DNA of 64,000 nt from Micromonospora coerulea. Lineage in GTDB: Bacteria; Actinomycetota; Actinomycetes; Mycobacteriales; Micromonosporaceae. Where the stretch lies: NCBI RefSeq assembly GCF_016598485.1, contig NZ_JAEMUW010000017.1, forward strand, positions 1 through 64,000, read 5' to 3'. Of this stretch, positions 1 to 8,334 are shown one piece after another. The notes under the pieces are model-generated. The model was not told the origin of the DNA, made no database searches, and saw only the letters and a program-made list of their open reading frames with translations. The position numbers were made by a program, and so were the translations under genes. Numbering within the stretch: position 1 is the first letter of the stretch; each line of letters begins with the position of its first letter.

Positions 1-321
1 TGCGACGGCAGGTTCCCGCCCCGGCAGAATCCCCGTCGGGATCTTCCGGTCAGCGTCCGGCGGGACGGACACCCCAGGAAACCAACCCGTCAGGGCCGGT
101 CAGCCAGGTGCCGCACACGGTTCCCACCACCGCTCCGCGACACCCTCACCGGGTCCGCGGGGCAGCCCTCGGCCGCGGCTTCCACCGCCACGTGCATGCC
201 ACCCCCGTAACCAACCGGGACGGTAGCGCCAGCCGGATGTCCGGCTTGCCGAGGATCGCACAGGGAACCAGAGACGCTTCCCGGCCTGTGGTTGGTCACT
301 GTCAATTGATCGGGGCCCCGC
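1..321. other. Intergenic DNA, no gene called
   Basis: I see no convincing gene here. Open frames on both strands have the composition of shadow frames. The minus strand could be the leader of a gene lying left of the window, but I could not match it to a riboswitch consensus. Confidence 0.4.
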
Positions 322-327
322 TACCCT
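322..327 (+). promoter_or_regulatory. Leaderless-type -10 box before the DinB-like gene
   Basis: TACCCT lies 6 nt before the GTG start, with no Shine-Dalgarno sequence. TANNNT at this spacing is the usual actinobacterial leaderless arrangement. The -35 is unclear (TGTCAA lies 16 nt upstream). Confidence 0.5.
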
Positions 328-333
328 GGCGCC

Positions 334-867
334 GTGAATCGTTGCGACGAATGCGCCTTCGTCTACGCCAGTGCGCCCGCCGCGGAGGTGCCGCAGCTCC
401 TGCGCGGCCTCGCCGACCGGTACGCGGCCGCCCTGACTGAGGTACGCGACCCGCGGCGGCGGCCGGCCGAAGGGGTCTGGTCGCCGCTGGAGTACACCTG
501 CCACGTCCGGGACGTGCTCCGGGTCCAGGGCGAGCGGCTCGCGCTGGCGCTGGCCGTCGAGGAACCGGAATTCGTCCCGATGGGCCGCGACGAACGCGCC
601 GTCGCCGAGGCGTACAACGACCAGGATCCGGCGGTCGTGCTCGCCGAGCTGGCCGGGGCCGGCGACGAGCTGGCCGCCCGGTTCGGCGTGCTGGGCCCCG
701 CGGAGCTCGCCCGCACCGGCGTGTACTCCTGGCCGCAACCGGAGGTCCGGACGCTGCTCTGGCTCGGCCAGCACACCGTCCACGAGGGCGTGCACCACCT
801 GCTGGACATCCACCGCGCCGCCCGGGCCCAGGCCGCCGCGGCGGCGGACCCCGACCCGGTGGCCTAA
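334..867 (+). CDS. DinB-like (DUF664/mycothiol transferase fold) protein
   Basis: This 177-residue cytosolic protein belongs to the DinB/YfiT four-helix metalloenzyme superfamily, whose actinobacterial members often act as mycothiol-dependent S-transferases. It shows the expected spaced histidines: one in the YTCHVRD helix and a pair near the C terminus in HTVHEGVHH, a plausible divalent-metal triad. An N-terminal CxxC (residues 4-7) precedes the fold. The GTG at 334 is chosen because a TACCCT box sits 6 nt upstream and no ribosome-binding site is visible. The gene ends 2 nt from the convergent SRPBCC gene. The fold assignment is fairly secure; substrate and thiol cofactor are not shown by the sequence. 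Confidence 0.8.
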   Translation: MNRCDECAFVYASAPAAEVPQLLRGLADRYAAALTEVRDPRRRPAEGVWSPLEYTCHVRDVLRVQGERLALALAVEEPEFVPMGRDERAVAEAYNDQDPAVVLAELAGAGDELAARFGVLGPAELARTGVYSWPQPEVRTLLWLGQHTVHEGVHHLLDIHRAARAQAAAAADPDPVA

Positions 868-869
868 CC

Positions 870-1967
870 TCAGGCGGCCGGGGTGGCACCCGCGCAGGGG
901 GCGTCGCCCATCGTGCAGGCCTCGGGCGCCTTGCTGAGCGGGTCGGGATCGCGGACGTCGAAGGTGAACGTCCGCGACCGGCCGGCCGCCACGGGCGGCC
1001 CGGTGAAGGTGACGTCCTGCCCGTCCTGCTGCCAGTCGGCACCGGTGGCGCTGGCGATCGTGCCGCCCTTCGACAGCGTGACGACCACCGTCCAGTCCTT
1101 CACCGCCGCGGTGCCCGCGTTGTCGACCACCACCTCGCCGGTGTAGCCGAAGATCCGGGTCGAGACGGTGCGGTAGCGGGCGGTCGCGGTGGCGGCCGGC
1201 GGTGGCGCGGCGGTCACCCGCGACGGCGCCGCCGTGGCGGTCGCGCTCGGGCGGGCGCTGCGGGTGCCGGCGGTCGGCGTGGGACGCGCGGGAACGGCCG
1301 CCCGGGGCGGGCGGGCCGTAGCGGATGCGACGGTCGGCATCTTCAGCGGCGCCGGGTCCGTCGCGGCGGCGTCGGGCCGCTCGGCCGGCAGCACGGCCCA
1401 CACCCCGAGCCCGGTGGCGAGGACCGCGCCGGCCAGCACCGCGAGCAGCACCGGCCGACGGATCCGGCCGGCCCGCGCCGCCCCGCCGGCGGGGAGCACG
1501 GTGACCGGCAGCTCGGCGGTCGCCGCCGGCTCGGCGCTGCGCAGGTCGACCTGCTGGAAGGCCAACCAGTCCAGGATGGCCGGCAGCCGCCCGGTGAGCG
1601 TCTGGTCGTAGTACTGCTCGCGGCCGGCCCGCTGTTCCGCCGGCCACCGGCCGTGCTCGAGGACCTCGCGCACCGCCAATCGGCAGCCCGCGGCGGTGGG
1701 GATGATGGCGCAGGTCAACCGGGTGACCCGGCCCGCCTCGTCGCACCGCAGCGCGAGCAGCTCCGGCTCCCGCCGCTCGGTCACCTCGGCGTCGACCGAG
1801 GCGTCGTAGCCGGCCAGCTCGGCCGTGTGGAACAGCAGCCGTGCCTCTCCCTCGGCCACCGCCTCGACCTCGGTGAACCAGCGCGCGACCAGCTCCCGGT
1901 CGGTCAACGCGCGCCAGACCAGATGGGCGGGATGGGATAGGTCGACCGCGATGTCGATCTCGATCAC
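870..1967 (-). CDS. SRPBCC domain - TM helix - CBM2-like domain fusion protein
   Basis: The protein has 365 residues in three parts. Residues 1-145 resemble the AHSA1/SRPBCC hydrophobic-pocket fold (IDIAVDLSHPAHLVWRALTD start). One membrane helix lies at about 171-193 (LLAVLAGAVLATGLGVWAVL). After a Pro/Ala/Thr-rich linker of about 70 residues, the last 100 residues resemble a carbohydrate-binding module family 2 domain, with Gly/Trp/Tyr beta-strand positions (YTGEVVVDNAG, DWTVVVTL, ADWQQDG). The SRPBCC part would be cytosolic and the CBM2-like part outside, so this looks like a membrane-spanning sensor or adaptor rather than a hydrolase. No catalytic domain is visible. The GTG start at 1967 has TAGAGT 6 nt upstream. 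Function is unknown. Confidence 0.75.
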   Translation of the reverse strand: MIEIDIAVDLSHPAHLVWRALTDRELVARWFTEVEAVAEGEARLLFHTAELAGYDASVDAEVTERREPELLALRCDEAGRVTRLTCAIIPTAAGCRLAVREVLEHGRWPAEQRAGREQYYDQTLTGRLPAILDWLAFQQVDLRSAEPAATAELPVTVLPAGGAARAGRIRRPVLLAVLAGAVLATGLGVWAVLPAERPDAAATDPAPLKMPTVASATARPPRAAVPARPTPTAGTRSARPSATATAAPSRVTAAPPPAATATARYRTVSTRIFGYTGEVVVDNAGTAAVKDWTVVVTLSKGGTIASATGADWQQDGQDVTFTGPPVAAGRSRTFTFDVRDPDPLSKAPEACTMGDAPCAGATPAA

Positions 1968-1973
1968 GGCGCG

Positions 1974-1979
1974 ACTCTA
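1974..1979 (-). promoter_or_regulatory. Leaderless-type -10 box before the SRPBCC-CBM2 gene
   Basis: TAGAGT on the minus strand lies 6 nt before the GTG start, with no Shine-Dalgarno sequence. No convincing -35 is visible. Confidence 0.5.
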
Positions 1980-2075
1980 CGGGTCAGGGTGCCGTCCCCG
2001 CACAAGGGATCCCCGTTACGCCGTTGCGGCCCGGTTGTCGGCGGGAAACTCGCGCTGGCCAGCACGCACGGGCGG

Positions 2076-3131
2076 TCAACGTCGCCCGGCGATCTGCTGC
2101 CGGTAGCTGGTGACCACCGTGGCCGCGGCGATGGCACCGACGAAGGCGGTCGCGAGCGCCGCGAGCGCCCAGGACCAGGTGTGCCCGCCGGGGAGTTCGG
2201 CCGAGGTGAGCCACCGGATGGCGAAGTTGCTCGACGCGGCGACCGGGAAGGTGAAGGCCCAGAAGTTCGGGTTGAAGGTCAGCACCCGGTAGTCCGGCAA
2301 AAACATCACCTGGACCAGCAGCATCATCAGCAGGATGCCGAGCAGCAGGTACCCGACGCTGTCCATCCGGCCGCCGGCGATGGCGAGCCAGGCGATACCG
2401 GCGACCGCTGGCGGCGAGACGAGCACCGCCAGGGACGGCTTGACGGCGTCCGGCAGGGGAGCGCCGGTGAAGAGGCGCCCGAAGACGAGGGTGCCGATGA
2501 TCAGCCAGAACAGGATGCCGACGCCGAAGGCGGACACGGCGGCCTGGTGCCAGCCACTGGCGTGCAGGCCGATGCTCGCGATGAAGGCACCCGCGACCGT
2601 CGGGAGGAAGTAGCCCGGGTGGAAGGTCTGGACCGGGAGATTGCCCAGCAGCCAGTGGGCCACGAGCTGCGCCGCGAGCACGCCGAGGGCGAGCACGAAG
2701 ACGAGCACGGCACCGCGGGCGACGTCGTGCAGGTACGGGATGTAGTGCGCGGACAACAGGATTCCGATGACCGGGAGGTAGGCGGCGAACGGCCCGTGCA
2801 CGGCGTGCTGGCGGTGCGCGGTGAAGGTGCCGGCGCGGCGGACCCCGCGGCCGACGTAGACGACGGTGAGCGCGAGCCAGATCGCGGTGCTGGCCGCGAA
2901 CAGCACCTCGGCGGGCCAGGAAGGCGCCGACGCGATCGTCCGCAGGGCCTGCCACACGCCGCCGAGTCCGGCGAGACCGAGCGGAATCGCGAAGACCCCG
3001 AGCAGGGCCGATCCCCCGACCGTCGGCGGCTCGCCGCCGGCCGTGGGCACTCCCCGGGTGGCGGTACGCCGGGTGGCCGGCGGGGTGGATCCGGCCGGCC
3101 GGTCCGTGGCCTCGTACGTCGGTGTGGTCAT
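2076..3131 (-). CDS. TDT/TehA-SLAC1 family membrane transporter
   Basis: A 351-residue polytopic membrane protein with about ten hydrophobic helices between residues 40 and 340, after a Pro/Thr-rich cytosolic tail. Spacing and motifs such as NPNFWAFTFP fit the tellurite-resistance/dicarboxylate (TDT) family, which includes TehA, Mae1 and plant SLAC1. These are channel-like carriers of anions, including sulfite, nitrate and C4-dicarboxylates. The ATG at 3131 follows an AAAGG-type site. The gene ends 108 bp from the divergent SRPBCC-CBM2 start and is oriented like the thiolase upstream, 51 bp away. Substrate cannot be assigned. Confidence 0.82.
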   Translation of the reverse strand: MTTPTYEATDRPAGSTPPATRRTATRGVPTAGGEPPTVGGSALLGVFAIPLGLAGLGGVWQALRTIASAPSWPAEVLFAASTAIWLALTVVYVGRGVRRAGTFTAHRQHAVHGPFAAYLPVIGILLSAHYIPYLHDVARGAVLVFVLALGVLAAQLVAHWLLGNLPVQTFHPGYFLPTVAGAFIASIGLHASGWHQAAVSAFGVGILFWLIIGTLVFGRLFTGAPLPDAVKPSLAVLVSPPAVAGIAWLAIAGGRMDSVGYLLLGILLMMLLVQVMFLPDYRVLTFNPNFWAFTFPVAASSNFAIRWLTSAELPGGHTWSWALAALATAFVGAIAAATVVTSYRQQIAGRR

Positions 3132-3182
3132 CGCCTGCCTTTGCTGGGTCGGGCTGTTTGCTGGTGGGTGGGACCGGGCGGC

Positions 3183-4376
3183 TCAGGCGTCGAGCCGCTC
3201 GATGATGGTCGCGTTGGCGGTGCCACCGGCCTCGCACATCGTCTGGAGGCCGTACCGGCCGCCGGTGCGTTCGAGCACGTGCAGGAGGGTGGTGGCGAGT
3301 CGGGCTCCACTGGCCCCGAGCGGGTGTCCGATGGCGATGGCGCCGCCGTCGACGTTGACCTTCGCCGGATCGGCGCCGGTCTCCGCCAGCCAGGCCAGCA
3401 CGACCGACGAGAAGGCCTCGTTGACCTCGAAGGCGTCGATGTCGGCGATGGTCAGGCCGGCGCGGGCGAGCACCCGGGCGGTGGCCGGAACGATGCCGGT
3501 CAGCATCAGGATCGGGTCGTCACCGACGACCGTGGCGGTGTGCACGCGGGCCCGGGGACGCCAGCCCCGCTGCCGGGCGATCTCGCTCGTGGTGAGCAGG
3601 AGGGCCGCAGAACCGTCGTTGAGCGGGCTGGAGTTGCCCGCCGTCACCGCCCAGTCGAGCCGACCGAACCGCCGGGTCCAGCGCTGGTCTGCGAACGCCA
3701 CCGGCAGCCCGGCGAGCCGCTCGACGGTCGTGTCGGGACGGATCGTCTCGTCGATGGCGAGCTCCGCCCCGGGCAGTGGCGCGACCTGGGTCGCGAACCG
3801 GCCCTCCCGCCAGGCCTCGGCGGCGCGGTGGTGGCTGGTGGCGGCGAACTCGTCGAGCTGGCTGCGGGACAGCGCCCACTTGCGGGCGATCAGTTCGGCG
3901 CTGACCCCCTGCGGAATGAGGCCGCCGGGGTAGCGCTCGGCGACCATCGGACCGGCGAAGTCGGTCCGGACGCCATCGACCACCGCCGCGCTGCCGATCG
4001 GGACCCGGCTCATCGACTCGACGCCCGACGCGATGACGACGTCGTAGGCGCCCGCGACGAGTCCCTGGGCGGCGAAGCTCAACGCCTGCTGGCTGCTGCC
4101 GCACTGCCGGTCGACGGTCACGCCCGGCACGGACTCGGGCAGACCGGCGGCGAGGGCGGCGAGCCGGGTGGTGTTGGTGCTCTGCTCGCCGACCTGGGCG
4201 ACGGTGCCGCCGATCACGTCGTCGATCTCCGCGGGGTCGAGCCCCGGCATTCGGGCGACCAGACTGCGCAGCGCGTGCGCGTGCAGGTCCACCGGATGGA
4301 TCCCGGTGTAGGCGCCGCCCCGCTTGCCCCTGGCCAGCGGGGTCCGTACCGCCTCGACGATGACCGCGTCCCGCAC
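3183..4376 (-). CDS. Acetyl-CoA acyltransferase (thiolase)
   Basis: A 397-residue thiolase that cleaves or condenses 3-ketoacyl-CoA in fatty-acid or sterol side-chain metabolism. The nucleophilic Cys is in VDRQCGSSQQA (about residue 90). The NEAFSSV segment, the GHPLGASG catalytic His and the C-terminal CEAGGTANA Cys motif are all present. The C-terminal motif resembles actinobacterial FadA5/FadA6-type enzymes more than E. coli FadA. The frame is open far upstream, but homology starts at the GTG at 4376 (VRDAVIVEAVRTP), which I take as the start. It is divergent from a TetR gene, with palindromic operators between them, so repression by that TetR is likely. Confidence 0.9.
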   Translation of the reverse strand: MRDAVIVEAVRTPLARGKRGGAYTGIHPVDLHAHALRSLVARMPGLDPAEIDDVIGGTVAQVGEQSTNTTRLAALAAGLPESVPGVTVDRQCGSSQQALSFAAQGLVAGAYDVVIASGVESMSRVPIGSAAVVDGVRTDFAGPMVAERYPGGLIPQGVSAELIARKWALSRSQLDEFAATSHHRAAEAWREGRFATQVAPLPGAELAIDETIRPDTTVERLAGLPVAFADQRWTRRFGRLDWAVTAGNSSPLNDGSAALLLTTSEIARQRGWRPRARVHTATVVGDDPILMLTGIVPATARVLARAGLTIADIDAFEVNEAFSSVVLAWLAETGADPAKVNVDGGAIAIGHPLGASGARLATTLLHVLERTGGRYGLQTMCEAGGTANATIIERLDA

Positions 4377-4402
4377 CGCTGCCTCCCGGTTGACGACCCG
4401 TT

Positions 4403-4420
4403 CCGGACCGATCGGTCCGG
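4403..4420. promoter_or_regulatory. Perfect 18-bp palindromic operator
   Basis: CCGGACCGATCGGTCCGG is a perfect palindrome 27 bp before the thiolase start. A further half-site (GACCGGTC, 4425-4432) follows. It shares the GGACCG/CGGTCC core with the site at 4471-4486, so both are inferred to bind the adjacent TetR protein. Confidence 0.7.
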
Positions 4421-4470
4421 GACTGACCGGTCCGATACTGCGCCGTACGACACAAGCCGTCAACTGTTTG

Positions 4471-4486
4471 CGGACCGACCGGTCCG
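4471..4486. promoter_or_regulatory. TetR operator overlapping the tetR promoter
   Basis: CGGACCGACCGGTCCG is a near-perfect palindrome immediately before a TATCCT -10 box at 4488-4493, so it lies in the promoter spacer of the tetR gene. This predicts autorepression and joint control of the divergent thiolase. Confidence 0.65.
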
Positions 4487-4523
4487 TTATCCTCGACACA
4501 ACGCCAGCGACAGGGAGGGAACC

Positions 4524-5135
4524 ATGGCCCGCACGGCGGCCCCGGGCAGCCGGGAACGCATCCTCGACACGGCCGCGGCCCTGTTCTACCGGTACGGCGT
4601 CCGTGCCGTGGGCATGAACCAGGTCATCGACGCCGCCGGGTGCGGCAAGAACCTGCTCTACACGCACTTCCCCAGCAAGGACGACCTGGTGGCCGCCTAC
4701 CTGCAGGCGCGGCGGCGGGACCGGGAGCGGTCCGCGGCCGCGGCAGCCGACCGGGTGTCCGGCGACGACCCGGCTGCGCCACTGCTCGCCCTGGTCGGTG
4801 AGATCGCCACCACGGTCGGGCGACCGGAGTTCCGGGGTTGCCCGTTCCGGATGTACCTCACCGAGTTCCCGGAGGACGAGGGCGAGCCCGCCCGGGTGGC
4901 CCGCGACTACCTGCGCGACAGCCGGGCCGAGATCGACCGGCTGGTCGCCCGCCTCGGCGTCACCGAGCCCGATCAGCTCGCCAACCGCGTCTGGCTGATC
5001 GTGGAGGGCCTCTACGGCAGCGCCGGCCGCGTCGACCCGGCCGCGGCGGCGGACGCGGCGACACATCTCGTGCGGGACCTCGTCGCGACCGCCCGGACTG
5101 GGCCAACGGCAACGTCCGGTGCTCGTGGGCACTGA
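4524..5135 (+). CDS. TetR/AcrR family transcriptional repressor
   Basis: A 203-residue TetR regulator. Residues 8-55 form the helix-turn-helix (RERILDTAAALFYRYG through KNLLYTHFPSKDDLVAAYL). The C-terminal ligand domain contains a Cys-rich FRGCPFRMYL segment seen in several AcrR-like regulators. The ATG at 4524 follows an AGGGAGG site. Two palindromic sites in the 147-bp divergent region with the thiolase fit self-regulation and thiolase control, perhaps with an acyl-CoA or lipid as inducer. The ligand is inference. Confidence 0.87.
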   Translation: MARTAAPGSRERILDTAAALFYRYGVRAVGMNQVIDAAGCGKNLLYTHFPSKDDLVAAYLQARRRDRERSAAAAADRVSGDDPAAPLLALVGEIATTVGRPEFRGCPFRMYLTEFPEDEGEPARVARDYLRDSRAEIDRLVARLGVTEPDQLANRVWLIVEGLYGSAGRVDPAAAADAATHLVRDLVATARTGPTATSGARGH

Positions 5136-5368
5136 CGTCGAACCTGCTGTCCGTCCGGAACAACGGGCAATCGACGCAGGGCTCATCTACCACTACCGCA
5201 ACAACTACAACAACCGGGCCGGCTGCACCCGCGGCTAGAACCGGGGCAATCTACAGGGGACGGACAAGATCCGGTCCCACAGTGGACCACCGGTTACTGC
5301 GGCGGACCCGGGGGCGGGCACGGGCCGGAGGCCCATGCCGTGCGGCGGTGAGCGGTGGCGCGAATGCC

Positions 5369-5396
5369 GGTAGGTGACATGATGTGCCCTGGGTAG
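5369..5396 (+). promoter_or_regulatory. Possible SigB/F-type promoter before the STAS gene
   Basis: GGTAGG, a 16-bp spacer and GGGTAG resemble GTT/GGGTA-type promoters of actinobacterial stress sigma factors, 35 nt before the STAS gene. The match is partial. The rest of 5136-5430 shows nothing I can name. Confidence 0.3.
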
Positions 5397-5430
5397 CTGA
5401 CGCCCCCGTCGGGAAGGGTGCTGCTGACGA

Positions 5431-5763
5431 ATGACGCGCTTCGAGACCCGGACCTCCGTCGAGGCCGGGCAGGTGGTCGTGGTGCTGAACGGGGAGTGTG
5501 ACCTGGCCGTCCGGGACGCGCTGACCGCCGCCCTGACGGCCGCCGTGGCCAGCCGTCCGGTGGTCGTGGTCGACGCGGGCGGGCTGACCTTCCTGGACTC
5601 GACGGGCCTGCACGGCCTGGTCACCGCCTACCACGCCGCCCGCCGCGAGGGCGGCCGGCTGCACCTGGTCAACGCCACCGGGGCGGTCGCGAACGTGCTG
5701 GAGCTGACCGGCGTCGGCGACCTGCTGCGGCCCCCGATCGACGACGACCGCCCGCAGAGCTGA
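5431..5763 (+). CDS. STAS-domain anti-sigma factor antagonist
   Basis: A 110-residue single STAS domain of the SpoIIAA/RsbV type. The phosphorylatable serine is in VDAGGLTFLDSTGL (about residues 50-63), the conserved D-S/T-G-L site. In partner switching, the unphosphorylated form binds the GHKL anti-sigma kinase and frees a sigma factor. The stop codon overlaps the start of the next gene (TGATG), so the antagonist and its kinase are probably translationally coupled. The PP2C phosphatase gene that could dephosphorylate it lies convergent just beyond. Confidence 0.9.
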   Translation: MTRFETRTSVEAGQVVVVLNGECDLAVRDALTAALTAAVASRPVVVVDAGGLTFLDSTGLHGLVTAYHAARREGGRLHLVNATGAVANVLELTGVGDLLRPPIDDDRPQS

Positions 5764-6188
5764 TGGCCGTCGACCGCCCCGGGGCCACCGCCGAGCCGGA
5801 TCCGCCGGCACCGTCCACCACGCCGGAGATCATCTCGTACGCCGAACCGACCGACCTGAAGGCGGTGCGCGCGTTCGTCTGCTCGCGGGCGCTGGCGCGC
5901 GGCCTGCCGACGCACCGGGTGGAGCTGCTGGCGCTGGCGGTCAGCGAGCTGGCCACCAACACGCTGCAGCACTGCACCGGCGGCGGCTGGGTACGCCTGT
6001 GGGCGGAGACGGGCCGGCTCGTCTGCGAGGTCGTCGACCAGGGGCCGGTACGCGCGTTGGGACGCAGCATGCCAGCGGCCGACGCGGTACGCGGGCGAGG
6101 GCTGGCGATCGTCGAGAGGATCTGCGACGAGGTCAGCGTCTCGGGGGGCCCGAGCGGCACCGTGGTGCGGATCCGGCTCGCGCTCTGA
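5763..6188 (+). CDS. GHKL ATP-binding anti-sigma factor kinase
   Basis: A 141-residue HATPase_c_2 protein (SpoIIAB/RsbW type). The N box is in LAVSELATNTLQH (about residues 59-71) and the G-box-like VRGRGLAIV lies near residue 113. It would phosphorylate the STAS serine of the upstream protein and hold a sigma factor inactive. The Pro-rich N terminus (residues 1-20) looks disordered. It ends 9 bp from the convergent PP2C gene. The likely sigma partner nearby is the SigB-type factor at 15.6-16.5 kb, which is inference. Confidence 0.88.
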   Translation: MAVDRPGATAEPDPPAPSTTPEIISYAEPTDLKAVRAFVCSRALARGLPTHRVELLALAVSELATNTLQHCTGGGWVRLWAETGRLVCEVVDQGPVRALGRSMPAADAVRGRGLAIVERICDEVSVSGGPSGTVVRIRLAL

Positions 6189-6197
6189 CGGATCCGG

Positions 6198-7745
6198 TCA
6201 GGCCAGCACCCGGACCGCCACGGTGCAGGTGTCGTCGTCGGGGCTGGCCCGGTGCAGCTTGCCCGGCAACCGCGTCAACACCTCCTCGTCGACGTGCGCC
6301 GACAGCTCCGCCAGGGTCCGCGTCACCTGGCCCAGCAGGTCGACCCCGCCCACCCGCCGTTCCACCAGCCCGTCGGTGTAGAAGAGCACCAGGTCGTCGG
6401 GGTGCAGCCGAGGACTCGCGAGGGGATAGCTGGCCGCCTCGACGGCGCCGAGCAGCATGCCCTCGGGCCGGTCGAGCTGCCAGGCCCGGCCGGCCCGGGC
6501 CAGCAGCGGCACCGGATGCCCGGCGCGCCCCCAGGACAGCACCTTCGTCGCCGGGTCGAAGACGGCGACCACGGCAGTCCCGGTGATTTTCAGCTGCCAG
6601 CAGAGCTGGTTCAGATGCCCGAGCAGCGCGGCCGGATCGCGGACCCCGATCGACAGCCACGCGACCAGCCCGAACCTCAGGTGCGCCATTCCGCTGGCCG
6701 CCTCCAGACCGTGACCGGCGACGTCGCCGACGGCCAGCACCACCTGCCCACCCGGCAGTGTCTGCGCGTGGTACCAGTCGCCGCCGACCTGCAGGGCGCT
6801 CTCCGCCGGCAGGTAGTCGACCGTCGCCTCCAGCCCCGCCAGCCGGAACGGTTCCCGGGGCACCGGCTGGATCAGGTTCTGCAACTGCCCGGCGAGCCGG
6901 TGCTCGGCCAGCGCGGTCATCTCGCGGGTCCGCAACTGGTCGCCGAGCCGCTCGATCTCGGTACGCGAGCCCACCCGGGCGGTGACGTCCTGCACGACGG
7001 CGTAGATCTTCAACGGCGCACCGTCGGCGTCGCGCGCCACGTCCGAGAGGATCCGCAGGTACTTCACCGACGCACCCGGCTGGAACCGCACCGTCACGTC
7101 GGACGTCGCCCCGCTGTCCAGCGTCTGCCAGGCGGCCTCCCGCAGGCCGTGGTCCTCGGGCACGATGGCCGCGGACTGCTCCGCCCGGGACATCGGCCCC
7201 AGCGCCGGGTCGCGCTCGAAGATCCGGTACATGCCGGGCGACCAGCGGCTCTGCCCGGTGGCCACGTCGTACTCGGCCCAGCCGAGGCTGCCCAGCAGCT
7301 CCAGGCGCGCCATCCGGCGCTCGTCCTCGTCCAGCCGCTGCCACGAGACCAGCAGCCCGCCGAGCACCCGGTGCACGCTCACGTCGAACAGCGAGTCCGC
7401 GACGATCCCCGCCCGCTTCTCCGCGTACCGGAAGTCCGGCACCCGCTCGGGCCCACCGTCGGCGAGCACCCGCTCGTACGTCCGCCAGAGCGGTCCGTCG
7501 ACCATGCTCGGATAGAGCTCGCTGAGCCGCGCACCGATCCGGGCGGCACCCCGACCGTAAAGGTCGTGTGCCTGCCCGCTGGTCGCCGCGACCCGGAAGT
7601 CGACGACCCGCCCGTCATCGGCGATCAGCGGCAGCAGCCACGAACAACCGGCGGGTATCGCGGACAGGATCTCCTGCACGACCGGCGCGATCGGCGGAGC
7701 CGCCGGGGCCGCGGCGCGCCCTCCCCCAACCCCAGCGTCTGACAT
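6198..7745 (-). CDS. PAS-PAS-PP2C (SpoIIE-type) serine phosphatase
   Basis: A 515-residue cytosolic phosphatase. Two PAS-like sensor modules span about residues 25-150 and 150-275 (the second has the WSPGMYRIF and DVTARV signatures). A short coiled linker follows, then a SpoIIE/PP2C domain at about 300-513. Metal ligands appear in VGGDWYHA, LAVGDVAGHG, LVLFYTDGLVE and DDDTCTVAV. It would dephosphorylate the STAS antagonist and so activate a sigma factor in response to a PAS ligand or redox signal. The ATG at 7745 has TACGCT 6 nt upstream and no ribosome-binding site. It is convergent with the STAS-kinase pair. Confidence 0.9.
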   Translation of the reverse strand: MSDAGVGGGRAAAPAAPPIAPVVQEILSAIPAGCSWLLPLIADDGRVVDFRVAATSGQAHDLYGRGAARIGARLSELYPSMVDGPLWRTYERVLADGGPERVPDFRYAEKRAGIVADSLFDVSVHRVLGGLLVSWQRLDEDERRMARLELLGSLGWAEYDVATGQSRWSPGMYRIFERDPALGPMSRAEQSAAIVPEDHGLREAAWQTLDSGATSDVTVRFQPGASVKYLRILSDVARDADGAPLKIYAVVQDVTARVGSRTEIERLGDQLRTREMTALAEHRLAGQLQNLIQPVPREPFRLAGLEATVDYLPAESALQVGGDWYHAQTLPGGQVVLAVGDVAGHGLEAASGMAHLRFGLVAWLSIGVRDPAALLGHLNQLCWQLKITGTAVVAVFDPATKVLSWGRAGHPVPLLARAGRAWQLDRPEGMLLGAVEAASYPLASPRLHPDDLVLFYTDGLVERRVGGVDLLGQVTRTLAELSAHVDEEVLTRLPGKLHRASPDDDTCTVAVRVLA

Positions 7746-7751
7746 GACAGC

Positions 7752-7757
7752 AGCGTA
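7752..7757 (-). promoter_or_regulatory. Leaderless-type -10 box before the PP2C gene
   Basis: TACGCT on the minus strand lies 6 nt before the ATG, with no Shine-Dalgarno sequence. Confidence 0.5.
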
Positions 7758-7881
7758 GTCACCGGAGTCCGACGGGTGGACGGGCCGACCGCGCCGTCGC
7801 CGCGACCACCTGGACGACCTCCGCCACGAACCGCCGCGTTGACCCGGCCGCCGGGCGCCGCGACCCGATGTTACCGCCGGC

Positions 7882-8262
7882 TCAAGCGCTCTCGGCGAAC
7901 ACCGCCACCGCGATCTGGTAACCGTCGAACGCCCGGGCCGCCCCCGCGTACGCGGCCAGGTGGATGAAGAGCTCGACGATCTCCTCCTTGGTCACGCCGG
8001 AGTTCAGTGCGATGCGCAGCTGCCCGCGCAGCGGTTCGTGGGTGCCGAGGGTCGCCGCGACGGCGACGGAGATCAGCGCGCGGCTGCGGGTGTCCAGCCC
8101 GGGACGCGGCCACGAGTCGCCAAAGGTCTGCATGGTGGCCAGTCGCCGGAAGTCCGCCCCGACGGCCGACTCGCCGGCGCCGAGGGGAAGCACCAGCGGC
8201 GTGCCGAGAAGCTGCGCCGCGGTGTCCAGGGCCCGCTGGTGACGGTCGTCGGAGTCGGTCAT
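7882..8262 (-). CDS. Carboxymuconolactone decarboxylase family protein
   Basis: A 126-residue CMD/AhpD-fold protein. The helical core (LDTRSRALISVAVAATLG, then GQLRIALNSGVTKEEIVELFIHLAAYAG) matches the 4-carboxymuconolactone decarboxylase branch. It lacks the CxxC of AhpD peroxidases, so a decarboxylase-like or binding role is more likely. An upstream in-frame extension exists, but the ATG at 8262 follows an excellent GAGGAGG site and is chosen. No other aromatic-degradation genes are near, so the pathway is open. Confidence 0.85.
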   Translation of the reverse strand: MTDSDDRHQRALDTAAQLLGTPLVLPLGAGESAVGADFRRLATMQTFGDSWPRPGLDTRSRALISVAVAATLGTHEPLRGQLRIALNSGVTKEEIVELFIHLAAYAGAARAFDGYQIAVAVFAESA

Positions 8263-8334
8263 GTCTCCTCCTCGTACTGCGGACCACCGGCGTGCCGCGT
8301 TCCCACCCTCGACACGTCCAATCCGGGGCCGGTG

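Noticed and set aside
1..321. Possible riboswitch (c-di-AMP or cobalamin type) on the minus strand
   Set aside because: Some GGGG/GGAACC-like strings are present, but the order and spacing of conserved blocks do not fit either consensus.
100..1746. Very long Arg/Gly-rich frames in the opposite strand or phase of GC-rich genes
   Set aside because: Composition is that of shadow frames, and recognised genes occupy the other strand or phase.
4377..5186. N-terminal extension of the thiolase through the TetR gene
   Set aside because: The 270 extra codons lie antisense to tetR and show no homology; the family start is at 4376.
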